64,000 nucleotides of DNA from Hwanghaeella grinnelliae (GCF_004005845.1 NZ_SADE01000004.1:703741-767740); one strand, 5' to 3'; positions 36,622-46,147 are shown, counted from the stretch's first letter. Numbers and translations are program-made. The notes: generated by a model from the sequence alone, not told the origin.

Positions 36622-37440
36622 GTGAGCTATCAGACCATTTTGTTCGAACGCGAAGGCCCGGTGGCCGTCGTCACATTGAACCGTCCCGAACGCGCCAATG
36701 CGATGAACCGCACCATGCTGGAGGAATTGCTGGACGTCTGCGATACGGTCGAAGGGATGAGCGATATTCGTGCCCTCGTCCTGACCGGCGCGGGGGCGGC
36801 GTTCTGTTCCGGATTCGACCTGAAAGACCAGGCGGCCAATCGGCCGGATGGGGTCGAGCAATGGCGCGACGCCCTGCAAATAGACTATGACGCGGTGATG
36901 CGTTTCTGGCACCTCCCGATCCCGACCGTGGCCGCCGTGCGTGGCCCGGCGCTCGCCGGCGGGTTTGAATTGTCCATGGCATGTGACATGACGGTCGCCG
37001 CCGAAGGGTCGGTCTTCGGGGAACCGGAACTGCGGTTTGGGGCCGGAATCGTGGTGATGCTGCTGCCCTGGCTTGCCGGCCCGAAGGCAGCGAAGGAGAT
37101 CATCCTGCTCGGCCGGGACGATATATCCGTCGAAAGCGCCTTCGACCTGGGCCTCGTTAATCGCATCGTGGCGCCCGGAGACGATCTGTCGGAAGCGATG
37201 GATATTGCTAAGCGCTTGGCCGTGATCGATCCCATGCTGGTCAAGCAGACCAAGCGGGCCATCAATGCCTCCTTCACAATCATGGGGATGGATCAGGCGC
37301 TTCAGAACGCGCTGGACATCGACGTTCAGATCGAAGGGCAGGGATCGCCCGACAAGACGGAATTCCTCCGCCTGTTGCGCGAGGATGGGATGAAGGCAGC
37401 CCTTGCCTGGCGCGACGCACGGTTCGGCGACAACGGCTAA
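36622..37440 (+). CDS. Enoyl-CoA hydratase/isomerase family protein
   Basis: 272 residues from GTG at 36622 (GAGG about 8 bases upstream). Crotonase fold: oxyanion-hole block GAAFCSGFDLK at about 57-67 and GPALAGGFELSMACDM at about 112-127. Both usual catalytic acidic positions look occupied (E in GGFELS and E in FGEPELRFG), which fits a hydratase. Substrate is unknown. A 131-base gap follows the oxidoreductase gene, so it may or may not belong to that operon. It is convergent with the LysR gene; stops overlap by 4 bases. Confidence 0.87.
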   Translation: MSYQTILFEREGPVAVVTLNRPERANAMNRTMLEELLDVCDTVEGMSDIRALVLTGAGAAFCSGFDLKDQAANRPDGVEQWRDALQIDYDAVMRFWHLPIPTVAAVRGPALAGGFELSMACDMTVAAEGSVFGEPELRFGAGIVVMLLPWLAGPKAAKEIILLGRDDISVESAFDLGLVNRIVAPGDDLSEAMDIAKRLAVIDPMLVKQTKRAINASFTIMGMDQALQNALDIDVQIEGQGSPDKTEFLRLLREDGMKAALAWRDARFGDNG

Positions 37441-38303
37441 AGGGGCATCCCCCTGCTCAGTACCCGGCGCGTCATCGTGGCGACCCAGTCCACGAACAGC
37501 TGGGTCGGATAGGAAGACACGGAAGCCTTATGCCGCAATAGCCAAACGTCCCGCACGAGAATCCGGTCTTCTACCTTTCTGACCGTTGCGTCGCCAAGGC
37601 ATAGGGCATCGGGCAGAACCGCAAAACCGGCGCCGGCGGCGACCATCGCCTTGGTAGAGACGGGATCGTTGCAGCGGGCGGCGATATCCGCCCCGGGATG
37701 TCGGTCGGCCAGCCAGGCGGCTTCCGGGACATGGGCGAATTTTTCGGGATAGGCGATCCATCGCGACTGATCCGCGCCATCGGCGGCCCCAAAAACGCTA
37801 TAGGGCATTTCGCCCAGTTTGCGGGTCAGGACATTGTCCTCGTCCGATGTGGTCGCCCCTAGACGGATCGCGACGTCGGCTTCCCAGTCGCCGATGGCGA
37901 CATTCGCCCGGTCCACGGAAATATCGACTTGAATGCCGGGATAGTCCTTCAGGAAAACCGGAAGATTTGGACCAAGGACGGTGTGAGAGAATGTTGGCGG
38001 GACGCTGACGCGGACCGTGCCTGCCGGTTCCTCGGTCATGGCGCGGGCTGCGTGTTCCAAGCCCTTGGCGGCTTCTTCCATCGTTTGGGCATAGGCCAAA
38101 AGGCGTCGGCCGGCCGGGGTTAGGGCGAGGGTTCCGCGCGATCTTATGAAAACGGTGACGCCCAAATCCCGCTCCATCAATGAAATCCGCCGGCTGACTG
38201 TCGTCGGGTCCATGCGCAGCATCTCGCCCAGCACGGCGAGGGAGGAAGCCTCTTCAGCGGCCAGAAGGATCGGGACATCCGCCCATTTCAGTCTGTCGGT
38301 CAT
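37437..38303 (-). CDS. LysR-family transcriptional regulator
   Basis: 288 residues from the ATG at 38303, where AGGTAA precedes it; a longer frame exists but starts beyond the usual helix-turn-helix. The winged HTH is at about 8-65 (LAVLGEMLRMDPTTVSRRISLMERDLG) and the substrate-binding-like effector domain at about 90-285. It diverges from the LysE-type exporter gene, the classic arrangement in which a LysR protein controls the neighbouring efflux gene. Effector unknown. Confidence 0.9.
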   Translation of the reverse strand: MTDRLKWADVPILLAAEEASSLAVLGEMLRMDPTTVSRRISLMERDLGVTVFIRSRGTLALTPAGRRLLAYAQTMEEAAKGLEHAARAMTEEPAGTVRVSVPPTFSHTVLGPNLPVFLKDYPGIQVDISVDRANVAIGDWEADVAIRLGATTSDEDNVLTRKLGEMPYSVFGAADGADQSRWIAYPEKFAHVPEAAWLADRHPGADIAARCNDPVSTKAMVAAGAGFAVLPDALCLGDATVRKVEDRILVRDVWLLRHKASVSSYPTQLFVDWVATMTRRVLSRGMPL

Positions 38304-38416
38304 ATCGTTACCTGCATTTTTGCAGCGAAAGACAGCATAACACGGCATTGCTATTCGCTTCGCCGGTTTTTAGGAGAATGGGAACCGCGTATCAATCACA
38401 AGGCTTTGGGCACGTC

Positions 38417-39046
38417 ATGGGAATCGATATCGACCTGCTGTTTTCACTGGCGGTTTTCGCTCTGGTCACCTCGATCACACCGGGGCCGAACAATTTGATG
38501 GTTATGGCTTCCGGCGCCGCCTTTGGGGTTCGACGGACAGTGCCGCATGTTGCGGGTATCGCGATTGGGTTCGCCACGATGATTGGGGGCGCGGTCTTCG
38601 GCCTCGGCGCCTTGCTGGAAGCGTTTCCCTGGGCGCTGGATGTGGTGCGCTATGTGGGCGCTGCCTGGATGTTCTGGCTCGCCTGGCAGTTTCTCTCGCC
38701 GCTCTTCTCCCCGCCGCCTGCGTCGGAAGAAGAAGGAACCGTCGATGCGAAGGCGCGGCCCTTTAGACTTTATGAGGCCGCCTTGTTTCAATGGATCAAT
38801 CCGAAAGCCTGGGCGATGGCAGTCGCGACCGCCGGCGCCTATGCAGGGATCACCGACGATACGATTCCGAGGACGCTTGCCATGTGTGCGGTGTTCACCC
38901 TGGTCGGGCCAGCCAGTAATTTCGTCTGGGTCATCGGCGGCCAGACCATCCGCCGGCTTTTATCGCCGGCGAATGGCGGGCGTATGTTCAGCGGTTTGAT
39001 GGGCGTGCTCGTCGCCGTCAGTGCGGGTCTGATCCTGTTCGCCTAA
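38417..39046 (+). CDS. LysE/RhtB-family amino-acid exporter
   Basis: 209 residues from the ATG at 38417; this gives the usual RhtB length and places helix 1 at the start (LLFSLAVFALVTSITPGPNN). The diagnostic SITPGPNNLMV is at about 18-28; five to six helices follow and QWINPKAWAMAVA is the mid-protein block. ATG at 38378 is an alternative but its ribosome-binding site is too close. Exports an amino acid or related metabolite across the inner membrane; probably controlled by the divergent LysR. Confidence 0.88.
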   Translation: MGIDIDLLFSLAVFALVTSITPGPNNLMVMASGAAFGVRRTVPHVAGIAIGFATMIGGAVFGLGALLEAFPWALDVVRYVGAAWMFWLAWQFLSPLFSPPPASEEEGTVDAKARPFRLYEAALFQWINPKAWAMAVATAGAYAGITDDTIPRTLAMCAVFTLVGPASNFVWVIGGQTIRRLLSPANGGRMFSGLMGVLVAVSAGLILFA

Positions 39047-39058
39047 GGTGCGGGACGT

Positions 39059-40459
39059 CTAGCTGAAAGCGGGACGGCCGATCGGGGGCAGGTCATGTTC
39101 AAGCGCGGCGCCAATGCGCAGCACCATGGCTTCGTCATGGCCACGGCCGACGACCTGCATGCTGGTCGGCAATCCCTGCGGGTCGAGCGAAATCGGCAAG
39201 GTCATGCCGCACATTTCCAGGAAGTTGAACGGACGGGAGAAGTAACCCGGCGTGGTCGTCTGGTCGGCGTCTTCGACCGGGCAGGCGACGTCCGGGGTGC
39301 CCGGCGTCAGCAGGGCGTCGAAGCCTTTCATCGCATGCGCGAACCGCGCTTTCATATCCTTGCGCTTTTCAAGACTGCGGACATATTCCCAAGCTGGCAG
39401 TGACTTGCCGCCCATCATGCGCGCCCGGACATCTTCGTCCATCGGGGCGGCCGGGTCGTCGTAATAGGCGCCGTGGTTCTGATAGCCCTCGACGGCGATG
39501 ATCATCCCGTTCATGGCCGCCAGATCGCCATAGCCGAAGGGGGCGTCGAAGACCTTGATCTCCGCGCCCAAGGCTTTCAGGCGTTCAGCCGCCATGTCAT
39601 AGGCTTCCAGCATGTCAGACGTGCAGACGGCGCGCTCAGCGGCATTCATCACGCCCAGCGTCAGGCCCTTTACGCCCTTGTCCAATTGACCGTACAGCCC
39701 GTCCGATTTCGCCGCGTCCTGTTCCATGGCCCAGCCTTCGCGGCCCAGCATGACTTCGTACAAAATGACGGCGTCGCGCACGGTCTGGACGATCGGGCCT
39801 GGCGTGTCGAGGGTCTGCGACAGGGGCATGATGCCGTCCAGCGGCAGTTGTTCGGCGGTGACCTTCAACCCGACAAGGCCGCAAAAGGCCGCCGGGACAC
39901 GCACCGACCCACCGGTGTCGCTGCCGATGGCGCCTGCGGCGAGGCGGCTGGCGACCGCCGCCGCGGACCCGGATGACGACCCGCCCGGCACCCGGTGTGT
40001 ATCCATGTCCCAGGGGTTGTAGGGTGTACCCATCAACTGATTGGTGCCCCAACCGCCGAAGGCGCATTCGACTGTTTTGGTCTTGCCGAGAACAATGCCG
40101 CCCGCACCGAGCAGACGTTTGACCATCGTGCCGGTTCCGGGGGAAACGCGGTCAGCCATCGCCTTCGACCCAAAGGTCGTGACCGTGCCTTCCACATCGA
40201 AGATGTCCTTCAGACCGAAGGGAATGCCGTGGAACGGACCGATCACACTGCCGGCTGCAAAGGCCTTGTCGGCCGCTTCAGCGGCCTGCATGGCCTTTTC
40301 CGCCCAGATCGCTTGATAGGCGCCGACAGCAGGGTCGTGTTTCGCGATACGGTCCAGGTAGCGGCGTGTCGCCTCACTGGGGCGAAGCGACCCGGCCCGA
40401 TAGGCCATGGCAATACCGGCGATCGTGTCCAGTGGTGATAGTGGTTTAACCTGTGGCAT
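39059..40459 (-). CDS. Amidase (amidase-signature family)
   Basis: 466 residues. Ser-cisSer-Lys triad: K84 (GIPFGLKDIF), a Ser in the GGSSSGSAA run at about 159-167, and nucleophile S185 (GSDTGGSVRVPA). Hydrolyses a C-N amide bond, but the sequence does not say of which substrate. It is not GatA by context: no gatB or gatC beside it. It is the last gene of the peptide-type importer operon, 33 bases after the ATPase gene, so hydrolysis of an imported amide or peptide-like compound is the natural reading. GGGGGGA precedes the ATG. Confidence 0.9.
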   Translation of the reverse strand: MPQVKPLSPLDTIAGIAMAYRAGSLRPSEATRRYLDRIAKHDPAVGAYQAIWAEKAMQAAEAADKAFAAGSVIGPFHGIPFGLKDIFDVEGTVTTFGSKAMADRVSPGTGTMVKRLLGAGGIVLGKTKTVECAFGGWGTNQLMGTPYNPWDMDTHRVPGGSSSGSAAAVASRLAAGAIGSDTGGSVRVPAAFCGLVGLKVTAEQLPLDGIMPLSQTLDTPGPIVQTVRDAVILYEVMLGREGWAMEQDAAKSDGLYGQLDKGVKGLTLGVMNAAERAVCTSDMLEAYDMAAERLKALGAEIKVFDAPFGYGDLAAMNGMIIAVEGYQNHGAYYDDPAAPMDEDVRARMMGGKSLPAWEYVRSLEKRKDMKARFAHAMKGFDALLTPGTPDVACPVEDADQTTTPGYFSRPFNFLEMCGMTLPISLDPQGLPTSMQVVGRGHDEAMVLRIGAALEHDLPPIGRPAFS

Positions 40460-40491
40460 TCGATCCCCCCGGTGTTTCTTTTTAGGTTATG

Positions 40492-42132
40492 TCAGGCGAC
40501 ATCCTCCGTCTGCCAATCCTTACCCGGAATGGCGGCCAGAAGCGCCTTTGTGTAGTCGTGCTGCGGATCGCCGAACAGTTCCGCGGTCGGCCCGATTTCA
40601 ACCACCTTGCCGTATTGCATCACCGCGACCCGGTCGCAGACCTGGGCGGCGACGCGCAGGTCGTGGGTAATGAAGACCATGGAAAGGTTCATCTGTTTGC
40701 GGATCTTGTCCAGCAGTTCCAGGATCTGCGCCTGGATTGACACATCCAAGGCCGAAACTGGTTCATCCGCGATCAGGATATCCGGTTCCAGCGCAAGCGC
40801 CCGGGCGATGCCGATACGCTGGCGCTGTCCACCGGAAAATTCGTGCGGGAAACGGTCGAAGGCGCTTTCCTCAAGCCCGACGATGGATATCAGTTCCTTC
40901 GCGCGCTTGTTTGCTTCTTCCTTGTCCACACCTTGCAGGATTGGCCCTTGGGCGATGATTTGCCCGACGCGTATGCGGGGGTTCAGCGAGGCGAAGGGGT
41001 CCTGAAAGACCATCTGCAACCGTCGCCGATGCGGACGCATATGCTTGCGGTCCAGTTTCGAAATTTCCTGGTCGCCGACATAGATTTCGCCGTCGTCGAT
41101 ATCCATCAGCCGGATCAGGCAACGCGCCATGGTGGACTTTCCGGACCCGCTTTCGCCCACAATGCCGAGTGTTTCCCCGCGATGGACTTCGATGCTGACA
41201 TCGTTGACCGCATGAACCACGCGGTCCTTTTTGCCGAAAAGGCTGAAACCGCCGGTGCTGCCGAAGGTCTTGCGGACGCCATGCGCCGACAGGACGCTTT
41301 CCTTGGATTGCTCGCGCGCCGCGCGCGGCTTCAGTTTTGGAATGGCGGCGATCAACCCCTTGGTATACGGGTGTTGCGGGGCATTCAGGACCTCATGGAC
41401 CGTACCCATTTCGACGAGTTTGCCGTATTGCATCACGGCCACGCGGTCGGCGATATCCGCCACCACGCCGAAATCATGGGTGATGAAGAGAACGCCGGTG
41501 TGATGCTGTTGCTGCAATTCCTTGATCAGCTTCAGGATCTGCGCCTGGGTGGTGACGTCCAAAGCCGTCGTCGGTTCGTCCGCGATCAGGATCTTTGGCT
41601 CCAAGGCCAAGGCCATGGCGATCATCGCCCGCTGACGCTGGCCGCCTGACAATTCATGCGGATAGGCGCGCATGATGCCTGCCGGGTCCGGCAGGTTCAC
41701 ATCAGTCAGCAATTGCAGTGCCCGCGCCGCGCGTTCCTTGGCAGGCATGCTGACATGAAAACGGAAGATTTCGTCGATCTGATCACCGATCCGCATGACC
41801 GGGTTCAGGGCCGTCATCGGTTCCTGAAAAATCATCGAGATCTCGTTGCCCCGAATGTCGCGCAGCCGTTCCGGCGTGACCTTCGTGGTGTCTTCACCCA
41901 GGAAATTGATCGCCCCATCGCCGACCCGCACCTTCGGGCCGGGCAGCAATCCCATCACGGCACGCGCGGTCAGGGATTTGCCTGACCCGCTTTCGCCCAC
42001 GATGCAAAGCGTTTCGCCGGGGCTGAGGTCGATCGAGATATCCTCCACCGCATAGCGGCGATCCGCACCGTCCGGCAACAGGATCGAGAGGTTCTGGATA
42101 TCGAGTAGTTTCTGGCTCGTGGTATCGCTCAT
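40492..42132 (-). CDS. Peptide-type ABC importer, fused double ATP-binding protein (DppD-DppF)
   Basis: 546 residues, a natural fusion of two ATPases as in GsiA/YejF. First half: Walker A GESGSGKS near 45, signature [12 protein letters not shown], Walker [13 protein letters not shown]. Second half: Walker A GESGSGKS near 337, signature [15 protein letters not shown], Walker [13 protein letters not shown]. Both halves keep the oligopeptide/dipeptide (OPN) C-terminal signature. Its start overlaps the stop of the permease gene by 4 bases. Confidence 0.93.
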   Translation of the reverse strand: MSDTTSQKLLDIQNLSILLPDGADRRYAVEDISIDLSPGETLCIVGESGSGKSLTARAVMGLLPGPKVRVGDGAINFLGEDTTKVTPERLRDIRGNEISMIFQEPMTALNPVMRIGDQIDEIFRFHVSMPAKERAARALQLLTDVNLPDPAGIMRAYPHELSGGQRQRAMIAMALALEPKILIADEPTTALDVTTQAQILKLIKELQQQHHTGVLFITHDFGVVADIADRVAVMQYGKLVEMGTVHEVLNAPQHPYTKGLIAAIPKLKPRAAREQSKESVLSAHGVRKTFGSTGGFSLFGKKDRVVHAVNDVSIEVHRGETLGIVGESGSGKSTMARCLIRLMDIDDGEIYVGDQEISKLDRKHMRPHRRRLQMVFQDPFASLNPRIRVGQIIAQGPILQGVDKEEANKRAKELISIVGLEESAFDRFPHEFSGGQRQRIGIARALALEPDILIADEPVSALDVSIQAQILELLDKIRKQMNLSMVFITHDLRVAAQVCDRVAVMQYGKVVEIGPTAELFGDPQHDYTKALLAAIPGKDWQTEDVA

Positions 42133-42959
42133 TGGCGTTCCCTCAGGCGCGGGTTCAAGGCGTCATTCAGGCCTTCGCCGACAAGGTTGATGGCAAGGAC
42201 AGTGACCAGGATCGCAATACCCGGGAAGGTACAGACCCACCAGGCAGACCGCAGCATCGTGCGGCCCGCGCCGATCTGGAAACCCCAACTCATGATGTTC
42301 GGATCCCCGAGGCCGAGGAAGGCCAGCCCGCTTTCGATCAGGATCGCGGTTGCGACCATCAGGGAACCGACGACGATAATCGGGCTGACGCAGTTCGGCA
42401 GTATTTCGCGCAGCATGATCTGAATGTCGCCCATGCCCAAGGTGTGGCAGGCCTGAACGAATTCCCGGTTCTTCAGCGCCAGAAACTCACCGCGCACCAG
42501 CCGGGCGACGCCCGGCCAAGAGACGACCGTGATGGCGATGACGATACTTTCGATTGACGGTTTCATGATCGCGACAAGCAGGATGGCGAAGACGAAGGAT
42601 GGGATCGTCTGGAACATCTCGGTAACGCGCATCAGAGCATCGTCGATCTTGCCGCCGTAATAGCCGGACAAGGCGCCGAAGATGACGCCGATGAAGACCG
42701 CGGCCACGGTCGCGACAAGGCCGATCATGATCGAGGTTTTCGCGCCATGGGCGATACCCGACGCCACGTCACGGCCAAGCGAGTCGCTGCCCAGTAGGAA
42801 GCCGCTCGTGCCCGGAGGCGCCAACGGCTTGCCGGCGAGGCGGAACGGGTCGTCCGGGTAAAAGGCGCCGGCGAACAACGCCATCAGGATGACGAGCGCC
42901 AGGATGAACATACCGAGGACGGCCTGACGGTTGCGGGCAAAACGTTTCCAGAAGCTCAT
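42129..42959 (-). CDS. Peptide-type ABC importer permease (DppC-like)
   Basis: 276 residues with the N-terminal OppC block (MSFWKRFARNRQAVLGMFILALVILMALF-type anchor, about 1-30) and the core EAA loop NREFVQACHTLGMGDIQIMLREILPN at about 175-200. Six helices are predicted. Coupled to both neighbours: its ATG overlaps the previous stop by one base (TAATG) and its stop overlaps the ATPase start. Forms the channel with the DppB-like subunit. Confidence 0.92.
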   Translation of the reverse strand: MSFWKRFARNRQAVLGMFILALVILMALFAGAFYPDDPFRLAGKPLAPPGTSGFLLGSDSLGRDVASGIAHGAKTSIMIGLVATVAAVFIGVIFGALSGYYGGKIDDALMRVTEMFQTIPSFVFAILLVAIMKPSIESIVIAITVVSWPGVARLVRGEFLALKNREFVQACHTLGMGDIQIMLREILPNCVSPIIVVGSLMVATAILIESGLAFLGLGDPNIMSWGFQIGAGRTMLRSAWWVCTFPGIAILVTVLAINLVGEGLNDALNPRLRERQ

Positions 42960-43945
42960 TATGCCACCTCAATACGCGGGTCGAGGAAGCTGTAAATCAC
43001 GTCCACGATCAGATTTACGACGACGACCAGGACCGATGAAATCATGAAAATTCCCAGCAGCAGGTTGAGGTCCCGTGCGAACAAGGACTCGAAGGCGAGC
43101 ATGCCCAGCCCCGGCCAGGCGAAGACCGATTCCACGATGACCGACCCGCCGATCAGCGCGCCGACCTGCACACCGGCCATGGTGACGACGGGCAGCAAGG
43201 CGTTGCGCAAGACGTGGACAAAGGTGATCCGGCGCTCGGTGAGCCCCTTTGCCTTCGCGGTCACGACATAGTCTTGGCCGTATTGTTCAAGCATCGAGGC
43301 CCGCATCATCCGCGTGTAAAGTGCGAGATAGAACAGCGAGAGTGTGATGGTCGGCAGAACCAGGTGATGGGCGATATCCCAGACGCGGTCCCAGCCTTCA
43401 TAGAAGGCCGCGATGTTTTCCATACCGCTCGTCGGGAACCAACCGAGATTGATCGAGAAGACGACGATCATCATCAGCCCCACCCAGAACAATGGCGTGG
43501 CGTAGGTAATCAGCGCGAAGATCGAAATCGCGGTGTCTTTCCAGGTGTTCAGGTTGATCGCCGCCAGCAGGCCCAGAAGGATGCCGAACCCGACAGCAGT
43601 CAGGATCGTGCAGGTCATCAGCAGCAGGGTCGGCCAGAAGCGGTCCAAAATCAGTTGCGCGACCGGCATGTCGTGCCGGAAGGAATAACCCAGGTCCAGC
43701 AAGGCCACATTCTTCAAATAGACCATCAACTGGACGGGCAGGGGCTGATCCAGGCCGAATTTGGCCCGCAGCTCGGCCATATATTCCGGCGTTGCTGACC
43801 CGGCTTCCCCGGCGAGAACGTCAACCGCGTCGCCTTCCGCCATGTTCAAAAGGAAGAAATTCAATACGATGATCGCGATGATGATCGGTATGCCTTGCAT
43901 AAGGCGCCGAAGCACATAGCGCAGAATTTTCGTGGATCGGTTCAT
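42959..43945 (-). CDS. Peptide-type ABC importer permease (DppB-like)
   Basis: 328 residues of the DppB branch: first helix at about 13-36 after KILRYVLRRLMQG, a periplasmic segment with LDLGYSFRHDMPV at about 93-105, and the EAA loop DYVVTAKAKGLTERRITFVHVLRNALLPVV near 230-258. No strong ribosome-binding site precedes its ATG, and it lies 130 bases after the binding-protein gene with a strong hairpin in between, so its expression is probably lower than that of the binding protein. Confidence 0.92.
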   Translation of the reverse strand: MNRSTKILRYVLRRLMQGIPIIIAIIVLNFFLLNMAEGDAVDVLAGEAGSATPEYMAELRAKFGLDQPLPVQLMVYLKNVALLDLGYSFRHDMPVAQLILDRFWPTLLLMTCTILTAVGFGILLGLLAAINLNTWKDTAISIFALITYATPLFWVGLMMIVVFSINLGWFPTSGMENIAAFYEGWDRVWDIAHHLVLPTITLSLFYLALYTRMMRASMLEQYGQDYVVTAKAKGLTERRITFVHVLRNALLPVVTMAGVQVGALIGGSVIVESVFAWPGLGMLAFESLFARDLNLLLGIFMISSVLVVVVNLIVDVIYSFLDPRIEVA

Positions 43946-44030
43946 AGTTGAGAAACAGCCCCGTTCAGGCCCCAGTCAGGCACGGATTATCGTTATCGTG
44001 AACGCTTCGGAATACTGGAATGCGGGTGAG

Positions 44031-44060
44031 GGGGACGCCGTGCCGAAACACGGCGTCCCC
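44031..44060 (-). promoter_or_regulatory. Strong stem-loop after the peptide-type binding-protein gene
   Basis: Perfect 12-bp arms (44031-44042 and 44049-44060), loop 6, 15 bases past the binding-protein stop. On the minus strand CTCACCCGC follows, not a T-run, so it is not a standard intrinsic terminator. mRNA 3' protection or partial termination is likely. Confidence 0.6.
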
Positions 44061-44075
44061 TTCAATCCGTAGAAC

Positions 44076-45662
44076 TTACTCTTCGAGCCAACCTTCAGAG
44101 AAAGAGCCGTAGGGACCCATCGCGGAGCCGTACACACCCTTAAGCTTCGTGTTGTAGACCGTGAGGAACTGCATTTCGAACAGGTTCACGACCGGCATGT
44201 CTTCAGCCAGGATCTCCTGCACGTCCTCATAAATCGCGGAACGCTTGGCGGCGTCCGGCTCTTTCGCGCCGGCATCCAGAAGCGCGTCGAGCTTCGGATT
44301 GCTGTAGCGCGAGGAGTTCACGAAATGCGTACCCTGACGGATCTGGTCCGTGCCGTAGTGACGGTGGACGCCCAGAACCGGATCGGGAAGCTGGTAGAAG
44401 TAGTTCAGGTTCATGACGAAGTCGTAGTTGTGATAAACACGCTTCAACCAAGTCGGAACGTCTTCATAGCGCAGTTCGATTTCGATGCCGATATCGCCCA
44501 ATGCCTGCTTCAGGTATTCCCCGGCACGGCGCCAGTCTTCGCCGTAGGGAATGACATCCAAGATCGCCTTCATGCGAACGCCGTCGCCGTCCGGCTTGTA
44601 GCCAGCGTCGTCGAGGATCTTCTTAGCGGCTTCAACGTCACCCGCTGCCGGATAGTTCGGCATCGGCTTGTACAGATCCGTCGCCGCGAAGCTGCTGGAC
44701 AGGGCGCTGGAGGCCGGTTTTCCGTAACCGAAGAAGATCGTGTCGATCATGAACTGACGGTCGATGGCATTGGAAATCGCACGGCGGACGGCCGGATCGG
44801 TGAACGGGCCTTCCTTGGTGTTGAATTCCAACAGGGCCATCGGGTTGATCATCGAGTAACCATCGGTGGTTACGCTGATGTCGTCACGATCCCGCAGGCG
44901 AACGGCGTCGATGTTCGGGATACCGTTATAGCCGGTATACAGAACTTCGCCGTTTTCCATGGCGGCGGTCCGGGTGGAGGCATCCGGGATGAAGCGGGCA
45001 ACGACACGCTCCACATGCGGCAGGCCTTCTTTCCAATAGTCCTCGTTCTTGTCGAGGCGGATATATTGGCCCTTCTTCCATTCCGTGAACTTGTACGGAC
45101 CGGTGCCGATCGGGTTGTTGGCCAAGTCGGCGCTTTTGATGTCGGTGCCTTCCAGAAGGTGCTTTGGAACCATCGGGGATTCATAACCCGAAAGGGCGCG
45201 CAGCATGTACGGCGCCGGATTCTTCAGGTGGAACACGGCCGTGGTGTCATCAGGCGTGTCGATGCTTTCGACCTCACGGAAGGAATTCGGACCGCGCGGG
45301 TGAACTTTTGACAGGACTTCCATCACACTGAATTTCACATCAGCTGAGGTGAAGGGCGTTCCATCGTGCCAGACGACGCCATCCTGCAAGGTGAATGTCA
45401 CGGTTTTGCCATCGGCGCTGACATCAACGCTTTTCGCCAGGACCGGTATCATCTTGCCTTCGGTGTCGTAGTCGAAGAGTCCTTCATAGATCTTCGGCGC
45501 GACCAGGCCGATCGGGCCCGACGTGGAAACGTAAGATGCCAGGGTGGGCGGTTCCGGTTGAGCCAGATAGACCAGCGTCCCGCCGTCTGTTTGTGCAAGT
45601 GCGGTAAAGCTGCTTGCGATGATTGAGGATGCCAACACGGCACCCTGAATAAGCCTTTTCAT
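44076..45662 (-). CDS. Peptide-type ABC importer substrate-binding protein (DppA/OppA-like)
   Basis: 528 residues with a Sec signal peptide (MKRLIQGAVLASSIIASSFTALAQ). Family 5 binding protein: GKTVTFTLQDGVVWHDGTPFTSADVKFS near 92-119 and the conserved NPIGTGPYKFTEWKKGQYIRL block near 183-203. It binds a peptide or other amphipathic compound in the periplasm. The downstream amidase gene suggests an amide-containing ligand. It is the first gene of the operon; AAGGGG lies about 11 bases before the ATG. The upstream region has a perfect TTGACA on the minus strand (45726-45721) but no matching -10. Confidence 0.92.
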   Translation of the reverse strand: MKRLIQGAVLASSIIASSFTALAQTDGGTLVYLAQPEPPTLASYVSTSGPIGLVAPKIYEGLFDYDTEGKMIPVLAKSVDVSADGKTVTFTLQDGVVWHDGTPFTSADVKFSVMEVLSKVHPRGPNSFREVESIDTPDDTTAVFHLKNPAPYMLRALSGYESPMVPKHLLEGTDIKSADLANNPIGTGPYKFTEWKKGQYIRLDKNEDYWKEGLPHVERVVARFIPDASTRTAAMENGEVLYTGYNGIPNIDAVRLRDRDDISVTTDGYSMINPMALLEFNTKEGPFTDPAVRRAISNAIDRQFMIDTIFFGYGKPASSALSSSFAATDLYKPMPNYPAAGDVEAAKKILDDAGYKPDGDGVRMKAILDVIPYGEDWRRAGEYLKQALGDIGIEIELRYEDVPTWLKRVYHNYDFVMNLNYFYQLPDPVLGVHRHYGTDQIRQGTHFVNSSRYSNPKLDALLDAGAKEPDAAKRSAIYEDVQEILAEDMPVVNLFEMQFLTVYNTKLKGVYGSAMGPYGSFSEGWLEE

Positions 45663-46147
45663 AACGACGCTACCCCTTGTGTTACAGCGAAGCGGGAAGC
45701 GTCAGAGAAATAACTGGGAGTGTCAATTAGTTTCAGAAAAAACATGCAAAACAGGGAATTCTAAAGTACGTAAACGGTTACTTCGTTACCTTGAATTACT
45801 TATGATTATACTAGGCTATACTTACCCGAATACTTCAGCACGATATTCCAAAATGCCATTCGAAAAATCAACACATGAAATGTGTAAAATAAAAAATGCT
45901 GCGTTAAATCAACACATGAAATGTGTAAAATAAAAAATGCTGCGTTGCACAAATTTACGCAGAGTCAAATTCTTTATTCACAATGGATCGATAAAGACCG
46001 AAGTCAACACACATGGTGCGACGACCCGTAGCAGGGATTCGCAGCGCGGAAGGGATGGTCTGCGCATGACAGTGGCCCGACGATGCCGCATTGTGCCGTT
46101 GAAGAAAAGCGGGCGGATCACGCCCTTGATAGTGAGACGGAGGAAAC
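45663..46147. promoter_or_regulatory. AT-rich divergent control region
   Basis: 485 bases between the peptide-importer operon and the AhpD-like gene, clearly AT-richer than the rest of the window between about 45720 and 45970. It holds a tandem 41-base repeat with palindromes (45865-45946), a near-palindrome GTAAACGGTTAC with a central CG (45770-45781) of the kind LacI-type regulators bind, a minus-strand TTGACA (45726-45721), and a plus-strand TATACT (45807-45812). Short open frames here have no ribosome-binding site or similarity to known proteins and I do not call them genes. Confidence 0.55.
45865..45946. repeat. Perfect tandem 41-bp repeat, each unit with a palindrome
   Basis: Copy 1 is 45865-45905 and copy 2 is 45906-45946, identical and directly abutting. 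Each contains ACACAT-GAA-ATGTGT (45871-45885 and 45912-45926), an inverted repeat with 6-base arms. The 41-base spacing is about four helical turns, so both palindromes face the same side of the DNA. This looks like a duplicated operator. The regulator is not identified. Confidence 0.8.

Noticed and set aside
45679..45933. An 84-residue open frame in the AT-rich gap
   Set aside because: It spans the tandem repeat, has no ribosome-binding site, and its residues follow the repeat rather than a protein pattern.
45865..45946. Tandem repeat considered as a minimal CRISPR array
   Set aside because: The two copies abut with no spacer, the unit is 41 bases, and no cas gene is nearby.
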